Shown here piece by piece: positions 27,001-34,512 of a stretch of 64,000 nucleotides of DNA (within the stretch, counting starts at the first letter, position 1; the number at the start of each line of letters is the position of its first letter). A program made the translations under genes and the position numbers. This stretch comes from Brenneria nigrifluens DSM 30175 = ATCC 13028 (GTDB taxonomy: Bacteria > Pseudomonadota > Gammaproteobacteria > Enterobacterales > Enterobacteriaceae): NCBI RefSeq assembly GCF_005484965.1, contig NZ_CP034036.1, forward strand, positions 558,001 to 622,000. The letters are read 5' to 3'. The notes beneath the pieces are model-generated. The model saw only the letters and a list, made by a program, of their open reading frames with translations. It ran no database searches and was not told the DNA's origin.

Positions 27001-30000
27001 GGACGGCAGCTTTACCGTACCGCTGACGCCGGCATTGACCAATGGCGAGGCGATTAGCGCGGTCGCCAGCGACGCCGCGGGTAACACTTCGGCTGCGGCA
27101 ACGGTCATTGCCCCGGATACCACCGCGCCGGAAGCGCCGGTTGCCTATATCAATGATGACGGCACGGCGGTAAACGGCACGGCGGAGGCGGGCAGCACGG
27201 TGACGGTGACCTTACCGGACAACAGTACCCGGATCGTGACGGCGGCGGACGATGGCGCCTGGGGTCTCACGCTGCCGGAAGCCTTAACCGCCGGAGAACA
27301 ATTGACGATCACCGCCACTGACGGGGCCGGCAATACCTCTGTCCCCGCCACGGTGACGGCGCCGGATCTTTCCGTACCGGATACCACCGCGCCGGACGCG
27401 CCGGTTGCCGCCGTCAGCGAAGACGGTCTGACGGTGAGCGGCACGGCGGAGCCGAACAGCACGGTAACCGTAACACTGCCGGATACCACCACCCTGACCA
27501 CTACGGCGGATGCGTCTGGCGTATACGGCGTTGTTCTGCCGACCGCCTTGACCAACGGCGAAACCGTGACGGTGACCGCCACGGATGCGGCGGGGAATGT
27601 GTCTGTACCAACCACCGCGACGGCGCCGGACACTACCGCGCCCGCTGCGCCCGCGGATCTGCTGGTGGCGGAAGACGGTTCGTCGGTGAGTGGCCACGCC
27701 GAAGCGGGCAGCACGGTGACCATCAGCGACGCGGCCGGCAATGAACTGGGCAGCGTGACGGTGGGAGAAGACGGCAACTTTACCGTACCGCTGACGCCGG
27801 CGCTGACCAACGGCGAAATCATTACCGCTGTCGCCAGCGATGCCGTGGGTAACGGCAGCAATCCAGCCACGGTCACCGCACCGGACACCACCGCGCCGGA
27901 CGCGCCGAGCGCCGCCATCAGCGCCGATGGCGGCAGTATCAGCGGGGTGGCGGAAGGCGGCAGTACCGTTACCATCACCCTGGCGGATGGCTCGGTCGCT
28001 ACCGTACAGGCGAATGCGCAGGGTAACTACAGCTACGATTTCCCGAGCGTGCAAGCCAACGGGGAGTCGGTGTCGGTTACGGCCACCGATGCGGCGGGGA
28101 ATATCTCGCCAGCGACAAGCGTCACCGCGCCGGTATTGGAACTGGCGGCGAACGATAATGAGGTATTACTGGCTTTGACCACCGATGCGGCGGTTACAAC
28201 CGAATCGTACAGTGACTGGGGCTTGTTGGTCGTAGGGGCGCTGGGCAATATCGCTTCATTGCTGGGGAATGATAGCGCACAGGTCAGCTTCACGATCGAT
28301 AACGGCGCGACGGCGGATGTGGCGCTGGAAGCCAATGCCACTGGCGGCGTGTTGTCGCTGCTCAATAGCATGGGGGTGATGGTGCAGCAATATAGCGCTG
28401 ACACCGACTCCTGGAACACGGTGATCGATACCGCGAACTCACAGTGGGCCAGCCTGCTGACGATCGGTAGTAACGGCGTCACCCTGAACCTTGAGGACAT
28501 GAGCGAAGGCACTTACCGCGTGCTGGCTTATAACACCACTTTGCTGGCGGTTGGCTCTTACATCAGCGTGGCGGCGACGGTTACCCAAACCGCCGCGGGT
28601 GTAGTAAGCGGGGAAACCAGCTATAGCGGTAACCTCATTACCGATGACGACCCTGCCCACGGTGCTGATATCACGCCGGCCGGGACAGTGGTGACGCAGA
28701 TTGCGAACGGCGCGGGGGATGTGGTTGCCGTAACGTTGGATGGTACGACTATCCAGGGAGAATATGGCACGCTGACTATCAATCCGGACGGCAGCTATAC
28801 CTATACGCTCACGGATACTTCCACAGCGGTGCTGGGCCGTGTTGATAGCTTCACTTACACGGTAACCGGCAATGGCGCAACGTCCACAGCCGAGCTATTG
28901 GTGTCGCTGGGGACGGAAATCAATGCGCCCGGTAATGTGATTGCTGTGGATGACTCGGCTTTCATTACCTTCGATACCACAGTGGACGCGATCGATAACG
29001 GCACGTCGTCGCAAAGCGGATTTACCGTGCTGAATCTTGGCCTGGGCAGCGTACTGAGTGTGGGCATTCTGGACGATCTCACCAACCCGATCATTTTTGA
29101 TGTGGAGGAGGGCACAACCCGTACCATGACGCTTCAGTCGTCGGTGGGCGGCGTTTCCGTATTGTCCGGCTTTGATCTCTATGTCTACAAATTTAATGCC
29201 GCCACCCAGCAATATGATCAATACCGTGTGGTGGAAGACTGGCTGACCGTTGTGGCTCTTGGCGCTTCTTCTAGTGAGCTGACGCTAACTCTGCAAGGCG
29301 GACAATATCTGTTCCTGCTGGATACCGCTTACGGTATTTCCGCGCTGACGGGCTACACCCTGAACATTCTGGAAGACCATGTCTATACCGTGGAAACGGT
29401 CAGCGCCAGCACGTCCGGCAATGTGATGGAGGATGACACCGCGCCTGCGGATTCGGTGATCGGCGTGGTGAACGGGGTGGCGATCGCCGCGGAGGGCATC
29501 ACCAGCGTTACCGGCGCGTACGGCGTGTTGACCATCGACGCGCAGGGCAACTATACCTACACGTTGAACGCCGGCGTGGGCGCGGACAGCATTACCGCCC
29601 CGGACAGCTTCGTGTATACGGTGACGGCGCCGGATGGCGAGTCCGACAGCGGCACCCTGAATATCAATCTGGTGTCCCGCCCGCTGACAGCGGTGGAGGA
29701 CAGCGTTACGCTGGCGGCGACGGCAGTGCAGGAGGAGACAAGCTACAGCGACAGCGACGCGGGTTCCGTCACCTGGAGTTCAAGGCTTACTAGTTCAAGC
29801 TCAGCGAGCACTAGCGGTACGGTTACGGTGGCGGAGCAGACTGCGGTGAAGGACGCCAGTATTACCTTTAATGTGAATTCGTTACTGAGCCTCAGCAGTC
29901 TGAGTATTGGCTGGACCTTGCTGAGCAGCGACGGAACACAACTGGCGTCCGGCACGGTATCCAGCGACACGCTGCTCGGCAGCAGCGCGACCGTCTCGCT

Positions 30001-30847
30001 GGGGGGCCTGGAACTGGCGGCCGGCGACTACACTCTGAACTTTACCGGCTCCATCGGCGCGCTATCCCTGGGGAGTATCACGGTAAGCGCATCGGTCACG
30101 GGCACCAGCGTGCTGCTGGATGATTTCCAGACCGAAACCGCCGCCGTGACGGGGAATATCTTCGATGGCAGCGGTTCGGAAGCAAATGCCGCCGATCAAC
30201 TTGTTTCTGTGGAAACCACGCTCTCCATTGCCGATGTCAATGGCAATGTCACTACGTTGGATCCTTACGTTACCAGCGACTCGACGGTGACGGTACAGGG
30301 CAAATATGGCGTACTGACGCTCAATATCGACGGCGAGTACAGCTATACGCTGAACAGCGATGTAGCGCTCACCGACATCACCGAGAAAGAGACGTTCAAT
30401 TACACCCTGACCGCCGCGGATGGGGAAACCGCCGGTTCGGCGCTGACCATCGACCTGGCGCTGCAGCTGAACGGCAGCAGCCATAGCGACACCGCCACCA
30501 GTTCGGCCTACGGCGACACCTTCGTACTCGGCGGCAGCGGCGACTCGTTAATTTTCAGCCTGCTGAATGCGGCGGACGCCACGGGAGGCAACGGCAGCGA
30601 TATCTGGACGGACTTCTCGCTGGCGGATGGCGATCGCATTGATGTCAGCCAGTTACTGCAAGGCTGGGACAGCGGAACCAGCGATGCCCGCGACTGGCTT
30701 TCTGTGGAAATCATTGACGGCAATACGGTGATCTCCATCGACCGTGACGGCCAGGGTACGGAGTTCGGCACTACGCCGCTAGTCACGTTGCAGGGGGTAC
30801 AAGCCACGCTGGATGAGCTGCTGGAAAATAATTCCATTATTACCTGA
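18008..30847 (+). CDS. bapA: Giant Bap/LapA-type repetitive adhesin secreted by type I secretion
   Basis: 4279 residues. Order: a BapA-type prefix domain (about 1-110; GNDLVVIFHSGEKVILQNFY), a glycine-rich hydrophobic linker (VLPYILAGSAGVAGVIAIAS) followed by an Asp/Asn patch, about 38 Ig-like modules of 82-100 residues (from residue 154), three larger modules each containing YG(V/T)LT(I/L)...YTYTL-type motifs, and a C-terminal type I secretion target (DTFVLGGSGDS, GSDIWTDFSLADGDRIDVSQLL). I see no cysteine anywhere, as usual for this class. No LapG-type di-alanine cleavage site was recognised in the N-terminal region, and no lapD/lapG is in the window. The secretion genes follow in the same direction. 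Expected role: cell surface attachment and biofilm. The gene symbol is by family resemblance. Confidence 0.93.
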   Translation: MKGFSITAKENGISSMVNTSSGELNLSSPSIVTLQANRQEIASMARSGNDLVVIFHSGEKVILQNFYIAGEQGASELVLEDENGALWWIKDPATQPQFESISGIDEIMAGIEGAESAGGTVLPYILAGSAGVAGVIAIASDRHDDDDNERNTRTPEAPTVNISEDGTAISGEAEPGSIVTVTLPDGLTIESIVDTDGSWRVTPEDLLTNGETVSVVVTDPAGNTSTAVIVTAPDTTAPAAPADLLVAEDGSSVSGSAEPGSTVTISDAAGNELGSVTVGDDGSFTVPLTPALTNGETISAVASDAAGNASAAVSVTAPDATAPSAPADLLVAEDGASVSGSAEAGSTVTISDAAGNELGSVTVGEDGSFTVPLTPALTNGEAISAVASDAAGNVSTAATVTAPDLSVPDTTAPDAPVAAVSEDGLTVSGTAEPNSTVTVTLPDTTTLTTTADAFGVYGVVLPTALTNGETVTVTATDASGNVSVPATATAPDTTAPAAPGALLVAEDGASVSGSAEPGSTVTISDAAGNALGSVTVGEDGSFTVPLTPALTNGEAISAVASDAAGNTSAAATVIAPDATAPEAPVAYINDDGTVVNGTAEPNSTVTVTLSDTTTLTTTADASGVYGVVLPTALTNGETVTVTATDASGNVSVPATATAPDLTAPLSPADLLVAEDGSSVSGSAEAGSTVTISDAAGNELGSVTVGEDGGFTVPLTPALTNGEAISVVASDSAGNTSAAATIIAPDTTAPDAPVAYINDDGTAVNGTAEAGSTVTVTLPDNSTRIVTAADDGTWGLTMPEALTAGEQLTITATDGAGNTSVPATVTAPDLSVPDTTAPDAPVAAVSEDGLTVSGTAEPNSTVTVTLPDTTTLTTTADASGVYGVVLPTALTNGETVTVTATDAAGNVSVPATATAPDATAPSAPADLLVAEDGSSVSGSAEAGSTVTISDAASNELGSVTVGEDGGFIVPLTPALTNGEAISAVASDAAGNASAAVSVTAPDTTAPSTPADLSVAEDGLSVSGSAEPGSTVTISDAAGNELGSVTVGEDDGFIVPLTPALTNGEAISAVASDAAGNTSAAATVIAPDTTAPDAPVAYINDDGTAVNGTAEAGSTVTVTLPDNSTRIVTAADDGTWGLTMPEALTAGEQLTITATDGAGNTSVPATVTAPDLSVPDTTAPDAPVAAVSEDGLTVSGTAEPNSTVTVTLPDTTTLTTTADASGVYGVVLPTALTNGETVTVTATDAAGNVSVPATATAPDATAPSAPADLLVAEDGSSVSGSAEAGSTVTISDAAGNELGSVTVGEDGGFTVPLTPALTNGEAITAVASDAAGNTSAAATVTAPDLSVPDTAAPDAPVAAVSEDGLTVSGTAEPNSTVTVTLPDTTTLTTTADAFGVYGVVLPTALTNGETVTVTATDASGNVSVPATATAPDTTAPAAPGALLVAEDGASVSGSAEPGSTVTISDAAGNALGSVTVGEDGSFTVPLTPALTNGEAISAVASDAAGNTSGAATATAPDTTAPAAPGALLVAEDGASVSGSAEPGSTVTISDAAGNELGSVTVGEDGSFTVPLTPALTNGEAISAVASDAAGNTSAAATVIAPDTTAPDAPVAAVSEDGLTVSGTAEPNSTVTVTLPDTTTLTTTADASGVYGVVLPTALTNGETVTVTATDASGNVSVPATATAPDTTAPAAPGALLVAEDGASVSGSAEPGSTVTISDAAGNALGSVTVGEDGSFTVPLTPALTNGEAISAVASDAAGNTSGAATATAPDTTAPAAPGALLVAEDGASVSGSAEPGSTVTISDAAGNELGSVTVGEDGSFTVPLTPALTNGEAISAVASDAAGNTSAAATVIAPDTTAPDAPVAAVSEDGLTVSGTAEPNSTVTVTLPDTTTLTTTADASGVYGVVLPTALTNGETVTVTATDASGNVSVPATATAPDTTAPAAPGALLVAEDGASVSGSAEPGSTVTISDAAGNALGSVTVGEDGSFTVPLTPALTNGEAISAVASDAAGNTSGAATATAPDTTAPAAPGALLVAEDGASVSGSAEPGSTVTISDAAGNELGSVTVGEDGSFTVPLTPALTNGEAISAVASDAAGNTSAAATVIAPDTTAPDAPVAAVSEDGLTVSGTAEPNSTVTVTLPDTTTLTTTADASGVYGVVLPTALTNGETVTVTATDASGNVSVPATATAPDTTAPEAPVAYITEDGTVVNGTAEAGSTVTVTLPDNSTRIVTAADDGAWGLTLPEALTAGEQLAITATDGAGNTSVPATVTAPDLSVPDTTAPDAPVAAVSEDGLTVSGTAEPNSTVTVTLPDTTTLTTTADAFGVYGVVLPTALTNGETVTVTATDASGNVSVPTTATAPDTTAPDAPVAYITEDGTAVNGTAEAGSTVTVTLPDNSTRIVTAADDGAWGLTLPEALTAGEQLTITATDGAGNTSVPATVTAPDLSVPDTTAPDAPVAYINDDGTVVNGTAEPNSTVTVTLPDTTTLTTTADASGVYGVVLPTALTNGETVTVTATDAAGNVSVPATATAPDLTAPLSPADLLVAEDGSSVSGSAEAGSTVTISDAAGNELGSVTVGEDGSFIVPLTPALTNGEIITAVASDAAGNTSAAATVTAPDLTAPLSPADLLVAEDGSSVSGSAEAGSTVTISDAADNELGSVTVGEDGSFTVTLTPALTNGEIITAVASDAAGNTSAAATVIAPDTTAPDAPVAYINDDGTVVNGTAEPNSTVTVTLPDTTTLTTTADASGVYGVVLPTALTNGETVTVTATDAAGNVSVPATATAPDLTAPLSPADLLVAEDGSSVSGSAEAGSTVTISDAAGNELGSVTVGEDGSFTVPLTPALTNGEAISAVASDAAGNTSAAATVIAPDATAPNVPVAAVSEDGLTVSGTAEPNSTVTVTLPDTTTLTTTADASGVYGVVLPTALTNGETVTVTATDAAGNVSVPATATAPDATAPAAPADLLVAEDGSSVSGSAEAGSTVTISDATGNELGSVTVGEDGSFTVPLTPALTNGEAISAVASDAAGNTSAAATVIAPDTTAPEAPVAYINDDGTAVNGTAEAGSTVTVTLPDNSTRIVTAADDGAWGLTLPEALTAGEQLTITATDGAGNTSVPATVTAPDLSVPDTTAPDAPVAAVSEDGLTVSGTAEPNSTVTVTLPDTTTLTTTADASGVYGVVLPTALTNGETVTVTATDAAGNVSVPTTATAPDTTAPAAPADLLVAEDGSSVSGHAEAGSTVTISDAAGNELGSVTVGEDGNFTVPLTPALTNGEIITAVASDAVGNGSNPATVTAPDTTAPDAPSAAISADGGSISGVAEGGSTVTITLADGSVATVQANAQGNYSYDFPSVQANGESVSVTATDAAGNISPATSVTAPVLELAANDNEVLLALTTDAAVTTESYSDWGLLVVGALGNIASLLGNDSAQVSFTIDNGATADVALEANATGGVLSLLNSMGVMVQQYSADTDSWNTVIDTANSQWASLLTIGSNGVTLNLEDMSEGTYRVLAYNTTLLAVGSYISVAATVTQTAAGVVSGETSYSGNLITDDDPAHGADITPAGTVVTQIANGAGDVVAVTLDGTTIQGEYGTLTINPDGSYTYTLTDTSTAVLGRVDSFTYTVTGNGATSTAELLVSLGTEINAPGNVIAVDDSAFITFDTTVDAIDNGTSSQSGFTVLNLGLGSVLSVGILDDLTNPIIFDVEEGTTRTMTLQSSVGGVSVLSGFDLYVYKFNAATQQYDQYRVVEDWLTVVALGASSSELTLTLQGGQYLFLLDTAYGISALTGYTLNILEDHVYTVETVSASTSGNVMEDDTAPADSVIGVVNGVAIAAEGITSVTGAYGVLTIDAQGNYTYTLNAGVGADSITAPDSFVYTVTAPDGESDSGTLNINLVSRPLTAVEDSVTLAATAVQEETSYSDSDAGSVTWSSRLTSSSSASTSGTVTVAEQTAVKDASITFNVNSLLSLSSLSIGWTLLSSDGTQLASGTVSSDTLLGSSATVSLGGLELAAGDYTLNFTGSIGALSLGSITVSASVTGTSVLLDDFQTETAAVTGNIFDGSGSEANAADQLVSVETTLSIADVNGNVTTLDPYVTSDSTVTVQGKYGVLTLNIDGEYSYTLNSDVALTDITEKETFNYTLTAADGETAGSALTIDLALQLNGSSHSDTATSSAYGDTFVLGGSGDSLIFSLLNAADATGGNGSDIWTDFSLADGDRIDVSQLLQGWDSGTSDARDWLSVEIIDGNTVISIDRDGQGTEFGTTPLVTLQGVQATLDELLENNSIIT
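18467..28131 (+). repeat. Array of about 38 Ig-like coding repeats
   Basis: I counted 38 modules, nearly all opening with TAP(D/A/S/E/L)xP and closing ...TAPD. They fall into three main types: an LLVAEDG...VTISDAAGNELG type (18 copies), an AAVSEDGLTVSGTAEPNS type plus a hybrid INDDGTVVNG form (13 copies), and a DNSTRIVTAADDG type (5 copies). Two single modules cap the ends. Many copies are near-identical at DNA level, so recent duplication or homogenisation is likely. Confidence 0.9.
22301..24577 (+). repeat. Three tandem copies of a 759-bp unit
   Basis: Units at 22301-23059, 23060-23818 and 23819-24577 each encode the same 253 residues (two LLVAEDG-type modules plus one AAVSEDG-type). The translations are identical, and the DNA stretches I compared line by line were identical as well. 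This marks the youngest part of the adhesin array. Confidence 0.9.
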
Positions 30848-30857
30848 CGCATAACAA

Positions 30858-30897
30858 AAGCCCACGGGCGCAGTGATGCCGCCGCGTTCGTGGGGTT
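30858..30897 (+). terminator. Possible attenuator hairpin between adhesin and secretion genes
   Basis: AAGCCCACG (30858-30866) pairs with CGTGGGGTT (30889-30897) at 8 of 9 positions and is followed by the U-rich stretch TATATTTAATTTATTG. It sits in the 84-bp gap between the adhesin and the TolC-like gene, so it may dampen read-through into the secretion genes. Confidence 0.5.
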
Positions 30898-30931
30898 TAT
30901 ATTTAATTTATTGATTTTATTAGGGATTGAT

Positions 30932-32362
30932 ATGAATGGCAGTCGAGGGTACGCGATGGGGCTGGCGTGTTTTCTGGCTTCGACGGGGGGCATTTACCAC
31001 GGTGTCAACGCCGCACAGAGCGCGTTGCAGCCAGGCGTTATCAGCACCGGGCAGATCATCTATCGGGAGCAACTGCCCTCGCTTTCCGGCCCGGTTGCGC
31101 CGCCGACGGCCTCCAGCGCGCCGGAAAGCCTTGATATTAACCTTGCCGTCGCGCGCGCCGTCTCCTGGCACCCGAATATTCGTGAGGCTATCGGGCAGTT
31201 GTTCGAGCAGTCGGAAGCGGTCAACGTGGCGCGATCGCAATATTATCCGCAGGTGACCGGCGGTATTAATAACGGGATTACAAATAGTTACGGTAACAGC
31301 GGCTATAGCCCGTCGCTGGTGTTGTCGATTTCCCAGATGTTGTATGACTTCGGTAAGGTAAATAGCCAGGTGCGCGCCGCCAATGCAGGCGTGGCGCAGG
31401 AGCAGGCCAATGTGCTGGTGAGTATTGATACGGTGGCGCATGACACCGCGTCGGCGGTGGTTCAGGTACAGGGTTATCAGAAACTGCTGGAGGTCGCCAC
31501 AGAGCAACTGGCGGCCCTTGACAACATTAGCCGATTGGCGCGCCAGCGCAACGATGAGGGCGCCAGTTCACAGTCGGATGTGGTGCAGACCGAAACGCGT
31601 ATCGAAGGCGCCCGTTCGGCGCTGCTACAGTACCAGGCCAACCTCGACCGCTGGCGGGCGACGCTCGCTTCCCGGCTGGGCTGGGCGCGTATTCAGCGCG
31701 TCAGCGACAATTTTCCGGCAAATCTGCAACGCGCCTGCGACGTTAGCGAGCCGGATGACCGACTGATACCGGCGGTATTAGCGGCTTACGCCCAGGCCAA
31801 CAAAGCGCAGGCGCAGTTGGATGAAGCCAACGCCCGGATGCTTCCCACCATCTCGTTACAGCCGGAAGTCAATCACTACCTGAATGACCGTTACGCCAAC
31901 AGCCAAACGCTGGATCGCACGCAATATGCCGCCTGGGTAAAAGTTGAAATGCCCCTTTATCAGGGCGGCCGGCTGACCGCCGGCCGTAATGCGGCGGCAC
32001 ACGCGCGGGAAGCCGCCAATGCCGCGGTGCAGGCCGCGCGGCTGGAAGCGCGCCAGCAACTGACGGAAGCGCAAAATGAGGCCCAAAGCCTGGCGCGCAC
32101 CTTGCAAATTCAGGTGCGGCAACAGGAACTGGGCGAGAAAACCCGCGAACTCTATCAACAACAGTATCTGGAACTGGGCACCCGGCCGTTGCTGGACGTG
32201 CTGAACGCCGAGCAGGAGGTGTTTCAGGCACGCTTTACCGAGCAGCAAACGCTGATCCAGCTTCACCAGTTACAACTTGATTGCCTGTACAGCACCGGAA
32301 AGATGCGCAGCGCGTTCGCACTGAATAATCGCACTATCCAGGCCGTGGAGATCCAGCCATGA
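30932..32362 (+). CDS. TolC-family outer-membrane protein of the adhesin type I secretion system
   Basis: A 476-residue protein with an N-terminal export signal (GYAMGLACFLASTGGIYHGVNA) and two outer-membrane-efflux repeats rich in heptad-like helices (VARAVSWHPNIREAIGQLFEQSEAVNVARSQ... and DEANARMLPTISLQPEVNHYL...). The conserved P(L)YQGGRLTAGRNAA and EARQQLTEAQNEAQSLA segments are typical. An in-frame extension to 30890 exists, but ATG 30932 has an AGGGA ribosome site. The four-base overlap with the ABC gene (ATGA at 32359) marks an operon. It provides the outer-membrane duct for the adhesin. Confidence 0.92.
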   Translation: MNGSRGYAMGLACFLASTGGIYHGVNAAQSALQPGVISTGQIIYREQLPSLSGPVAPPTASSAPESLDINLAVARAVSWHPNIREAIGQLFEQSEAVNVARSQYYPQVTGGINNGITNSYGNSGYSPSLVLSISQMLYDFGKVNSQVRAANAGVAQEQANVLVSIDTVAHDTASAVVQVQGYQKLLEVATEQLAALDNISRLARQRNDEGASSQSDVVQTETRIEGARSALLQYQANLDRWRATLASRLGWARIQRVSDNFPANLQRACDVSEPDDRLIPAVLAAYAQANKAQAQLDEANARMLPTISLQPEVNHYLNDRYANSQTLDRTQYAAWVKVEMPLYQGGRLTAGRNAAAHAREAANAAVQAARLEARQQLTEAQNEAQSLARTLQIQVRQQELGEKTRELYQQQYLELGTRPLLDVLNAEQEVFQARFTEQQTLIQLHQLQLDCLYSTGKMRSAFALNNRTIQAVEIQP

Positions 32363-34512
32363 AGCATTTAATCAATGCAAAAGACGACGCGCAGTTACTG
32401 ACGCGCTGGACTTCCGCCATCACTTATGTGGGCAGCCACTATCGGCTGGCCTTTTCGCCGGGCGCGCTCCGGGCCAGCACGCAGTGGCAGGAGGGGCTGC
32501 CGCTGCTGCGCGCATTACAAAACCTGGCGCGCCAGGCCGGGTTGACGGTCCGCATCCTTCAGGGACATCAGGATATCGCCGCCTGGCGTCTGCCGCTGGT
32601 GGTACAACTGACCAGCGGCCAGATAGTCGTTCTCGAACAGTTTGATGGTCAGGACACCGTGAGCGTCAGTTTTATGGCGGACGGCAACCAGTTTAGTCGG
32701 CTATCCCTGAGTAAGATTTTACCGGATATTCGCTATGTGGTGGCGCTGCGGCCGGCGGCGGCGGTGAAAGACAGCCGCGCCGGGTACTATCTGGAGGACT
32801 ACCGCCCGGACTGGCTGTGGAAACTGGTGCTGCGGGATCTCAAACCCTACGGCTATGTGATGCTGGCCTCGCTGCTCGTTAACATCCTGTCGCTGGCCGG
32901 GATTCTGTTTTCCATGCAGGTTTATGACCGAGCGATCCCGGCGCAATCCTATCCGACGTTGTATGTCCTGGCGATCGGCGTGTTTATCGCGGTGATCTTC
33001 TCTTTTCTGTTGCGGCTGGGGCGCGGGCACATTATGGATATTCTCGGTAAGCGTGCGGATATCCGCGTTTCCGACCGCGTGTTCGGCCATGCGTTGCGGT
33101 TACGTAACAGCGCCATTCCACGCTCTACCGGGAGCTTTATTTCCCAGCTCCGTGAACTGGAGCAGATCCGCGAAATGGTCACCTCCACCACGGTTTCGGC
33201 GGTGGTGGATCTGCCGTTTTTCCTGCTGTTCTTACTGGTGCTGGCGATTATCGCGCCGTCGCTTTCGTGGATCGCGCCCGCGGCGGCGCTGCTGATGATC
33301 CTGCCCTGCCTGCTGATGCAAAAGAAACTGGCGCAGCTGGCGCGCCAGTCCAGCCAGGAATTTACGCTGCGTAACGCGGTGTTGGTGGAAAGCGTGCAGG
33401 GATTGGAGGACATCAAACTGATGCAGGCGGAAAACCGTTTTCAGCAGCAGTGGAACAGCTACATCAGTATTAGCGCCGAATCCGGGGTGCGGATGCGTAA
33501 ACTCACCCAGTGGCTGATTAGCTGGGGTTTGAGCGTTCAAGGGCTGGTGTATGCGCTGGTGGTGATGATTGGCGCGCCGTTGGTGATTGAAGGCGGGATG
33601 ACCACCGGGGCGATTGTCGCCGCCTCGTTATTGTCGTCGCGCATGATTGCGCCGATGACCACTCTGTGCGGCGTACTGGCGCGCTGGCAGCAGGTTAAAG
33701 CCGCGAAAGAGGGGTTGGACAACGTTATGCAGTTGCCGGTGGAGAACGGGCATGATGAAAGCAAACTGCATTGTGATGTGTTGTATGGTCATTACCAGTT
33801 CGTCAGGGCGGCGTTCCGTTACCACAGTGAAGAAGGCTCGATCGCGCTCAAAATCGCTAAACTGGAAATCCGCCCTGGCGAGCGGGTGGCGATTCTGGGA
33901 CGCAATGGCGCCGGGAAATCCACCTTGCTCCAGGCGATGGCGGGGGGAATGGCGTTGGTGGAGGGCGAGCTAAGGCTCGATAACCTGAGTCTGGCGCATA
34001 TCGATATGGAAGATGTGCGGCGTAACATTGGCCTGGTAACGCAGCACGCCCGGCTGTTTTTCGGCACGTTGCGCGAGAATCTGACGCTGGGCGCGCCGCG
34101 CGCCAGCGACGCGGAGATCTTTGCCGTACTGGAAGTTTGCGGCGCGGACAGTTTTGTGAAAAAGCTGGCGCTGGGGCTGGATCACCCGGTGATGGAGGGC
34201 GGGATTGGGCTTTCCGGCGGCCAGCGGCAATCGATCCTGCTGGCGCGCATGCTGCTGCGCGATCCGAATATTGTGTTGCTGGATGAACCTACCTCCTCTT
34301 TGGATGAGCACACCGAACAGGAATTTATTCGGCACCTCGCCAAGTGGTTGGGAGGACGCACGTTGGTGGTGGCGACCCATCGCGTCGCGGTGCTGGAACT
34401 GGTGGAACGCATCATTGTGCTGCAAGAAGGGCAACTGGCGATGGATAAACCGAAAGAGCAGGCGCTGAACACCGGCCGCCATCAAAACGACCATCGGGAA
34501 GTCAAGGCATGA
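32359..34512 (+). CDS. Type I secretion ABC permease/ATPase (LapB/BapB-like)
   Basis: 717 residues. An N-terminal C39-peptidase-like but apparently inactive domain (about 1-140, RLPLVVQLTSGQIVVLEQFD) precedes a six-helix ABC transmembrane domain (VMLASLLVNILSLAGILFSM, FFLLFLLVLAIIAPSLSWIA) and the nucleotide-binding domain. The latter has Walker A GRNGAGKST near residue 515, signature LSGGQRQS near 618 and Walker B IVLLDEPTSSLD near 637. The catalytic cysteine of true C39 peptidases is not seen, consistent with transport of an uncleaved giant adhesin. Overlaps of 4 bp on both sides (tolC-like and hlyD-like) give tight co-expression. Confidence 0.93.
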   Translation: MKHLINAKDDAQLLTRWTSAITYVGSHYRLAFSPGALRASTQWQEGLPLLRALQNLARQAGLTVRILQGHQDIAAWRLPLVVQLTSGQIVVLEQFDGQDTVSVSFMADGNQFSRLSLSKILPDIRYVVALRPAAAVKDSRAGYYLEDYRPDWLWKLVLRDLKPYGYVMLASLLVNILSLAGILFSMQVYDRAIPAQSYPTLYVLAIGVFIAVIFSFLLRLGRGHIMDILGKRADIRVSDRVFGHALRLRNSAIPRSTGSFISQLRELEQIREMVTSTTVSAVVDLPFFLLFLLVLAIIAPSLSWIAPAAALLMILPCLLMQKKLAQLARQSSQEFTLRNAVLVESVQGLEDIKLMQAENRFQQQWNSYISISAESGVRMRKLTQWLISWGLSVQGLVYALVVMIGAPLVIEGGMTTGAIVAASLLSSRMIAPMTTLCGVLARWQQVKAAKEGLDNVMQLPVENGHDESKLHCDVLYGHYQFVRAAFRYHSEEGSIALKIAKLEIRPGERVAILGRNGAGKSTLLQAMAGGMALVEGELRLDNLSLAHIDMEDVRRNIGLVTQHARLFFGTLRENLTLGAPRASDAEIFAVLEVCGADSFVKKLALGLDHPVMEGGIGLSGGQRQSILLARMLLRDPNIVLLDEPTSSLDEHTEQEFIRHLAKWLGGRTLVVATHRVAVLELVERIIVLQEGQLAMDKPKEQALNTGRHQNDHREVKA

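Noticed and set aside
18467..28131. Repeats as a CRISPR array or non-coding satellite
   Set aside because: The units are about 250 bp, in one long open frame and encode Ig-like modules; no short direct repeats with spacers.
18295..28512. Very long minus-strand open frames under the adhesin (for example 21292-24579)
   Set aside because: They mirror the repetitive coding strand, with low-complexity Ala/Val/Ser/Thr composition and no start signals. They result from codon bias of the repeats.
30480..30847. RTX calcium-binding nonapeptide array at the adhesin C-terminus
   Set aside because: Only degenerate GGSGDS and GGNGSD pieces occur; there is no run of GGxGxDxxx repeats.
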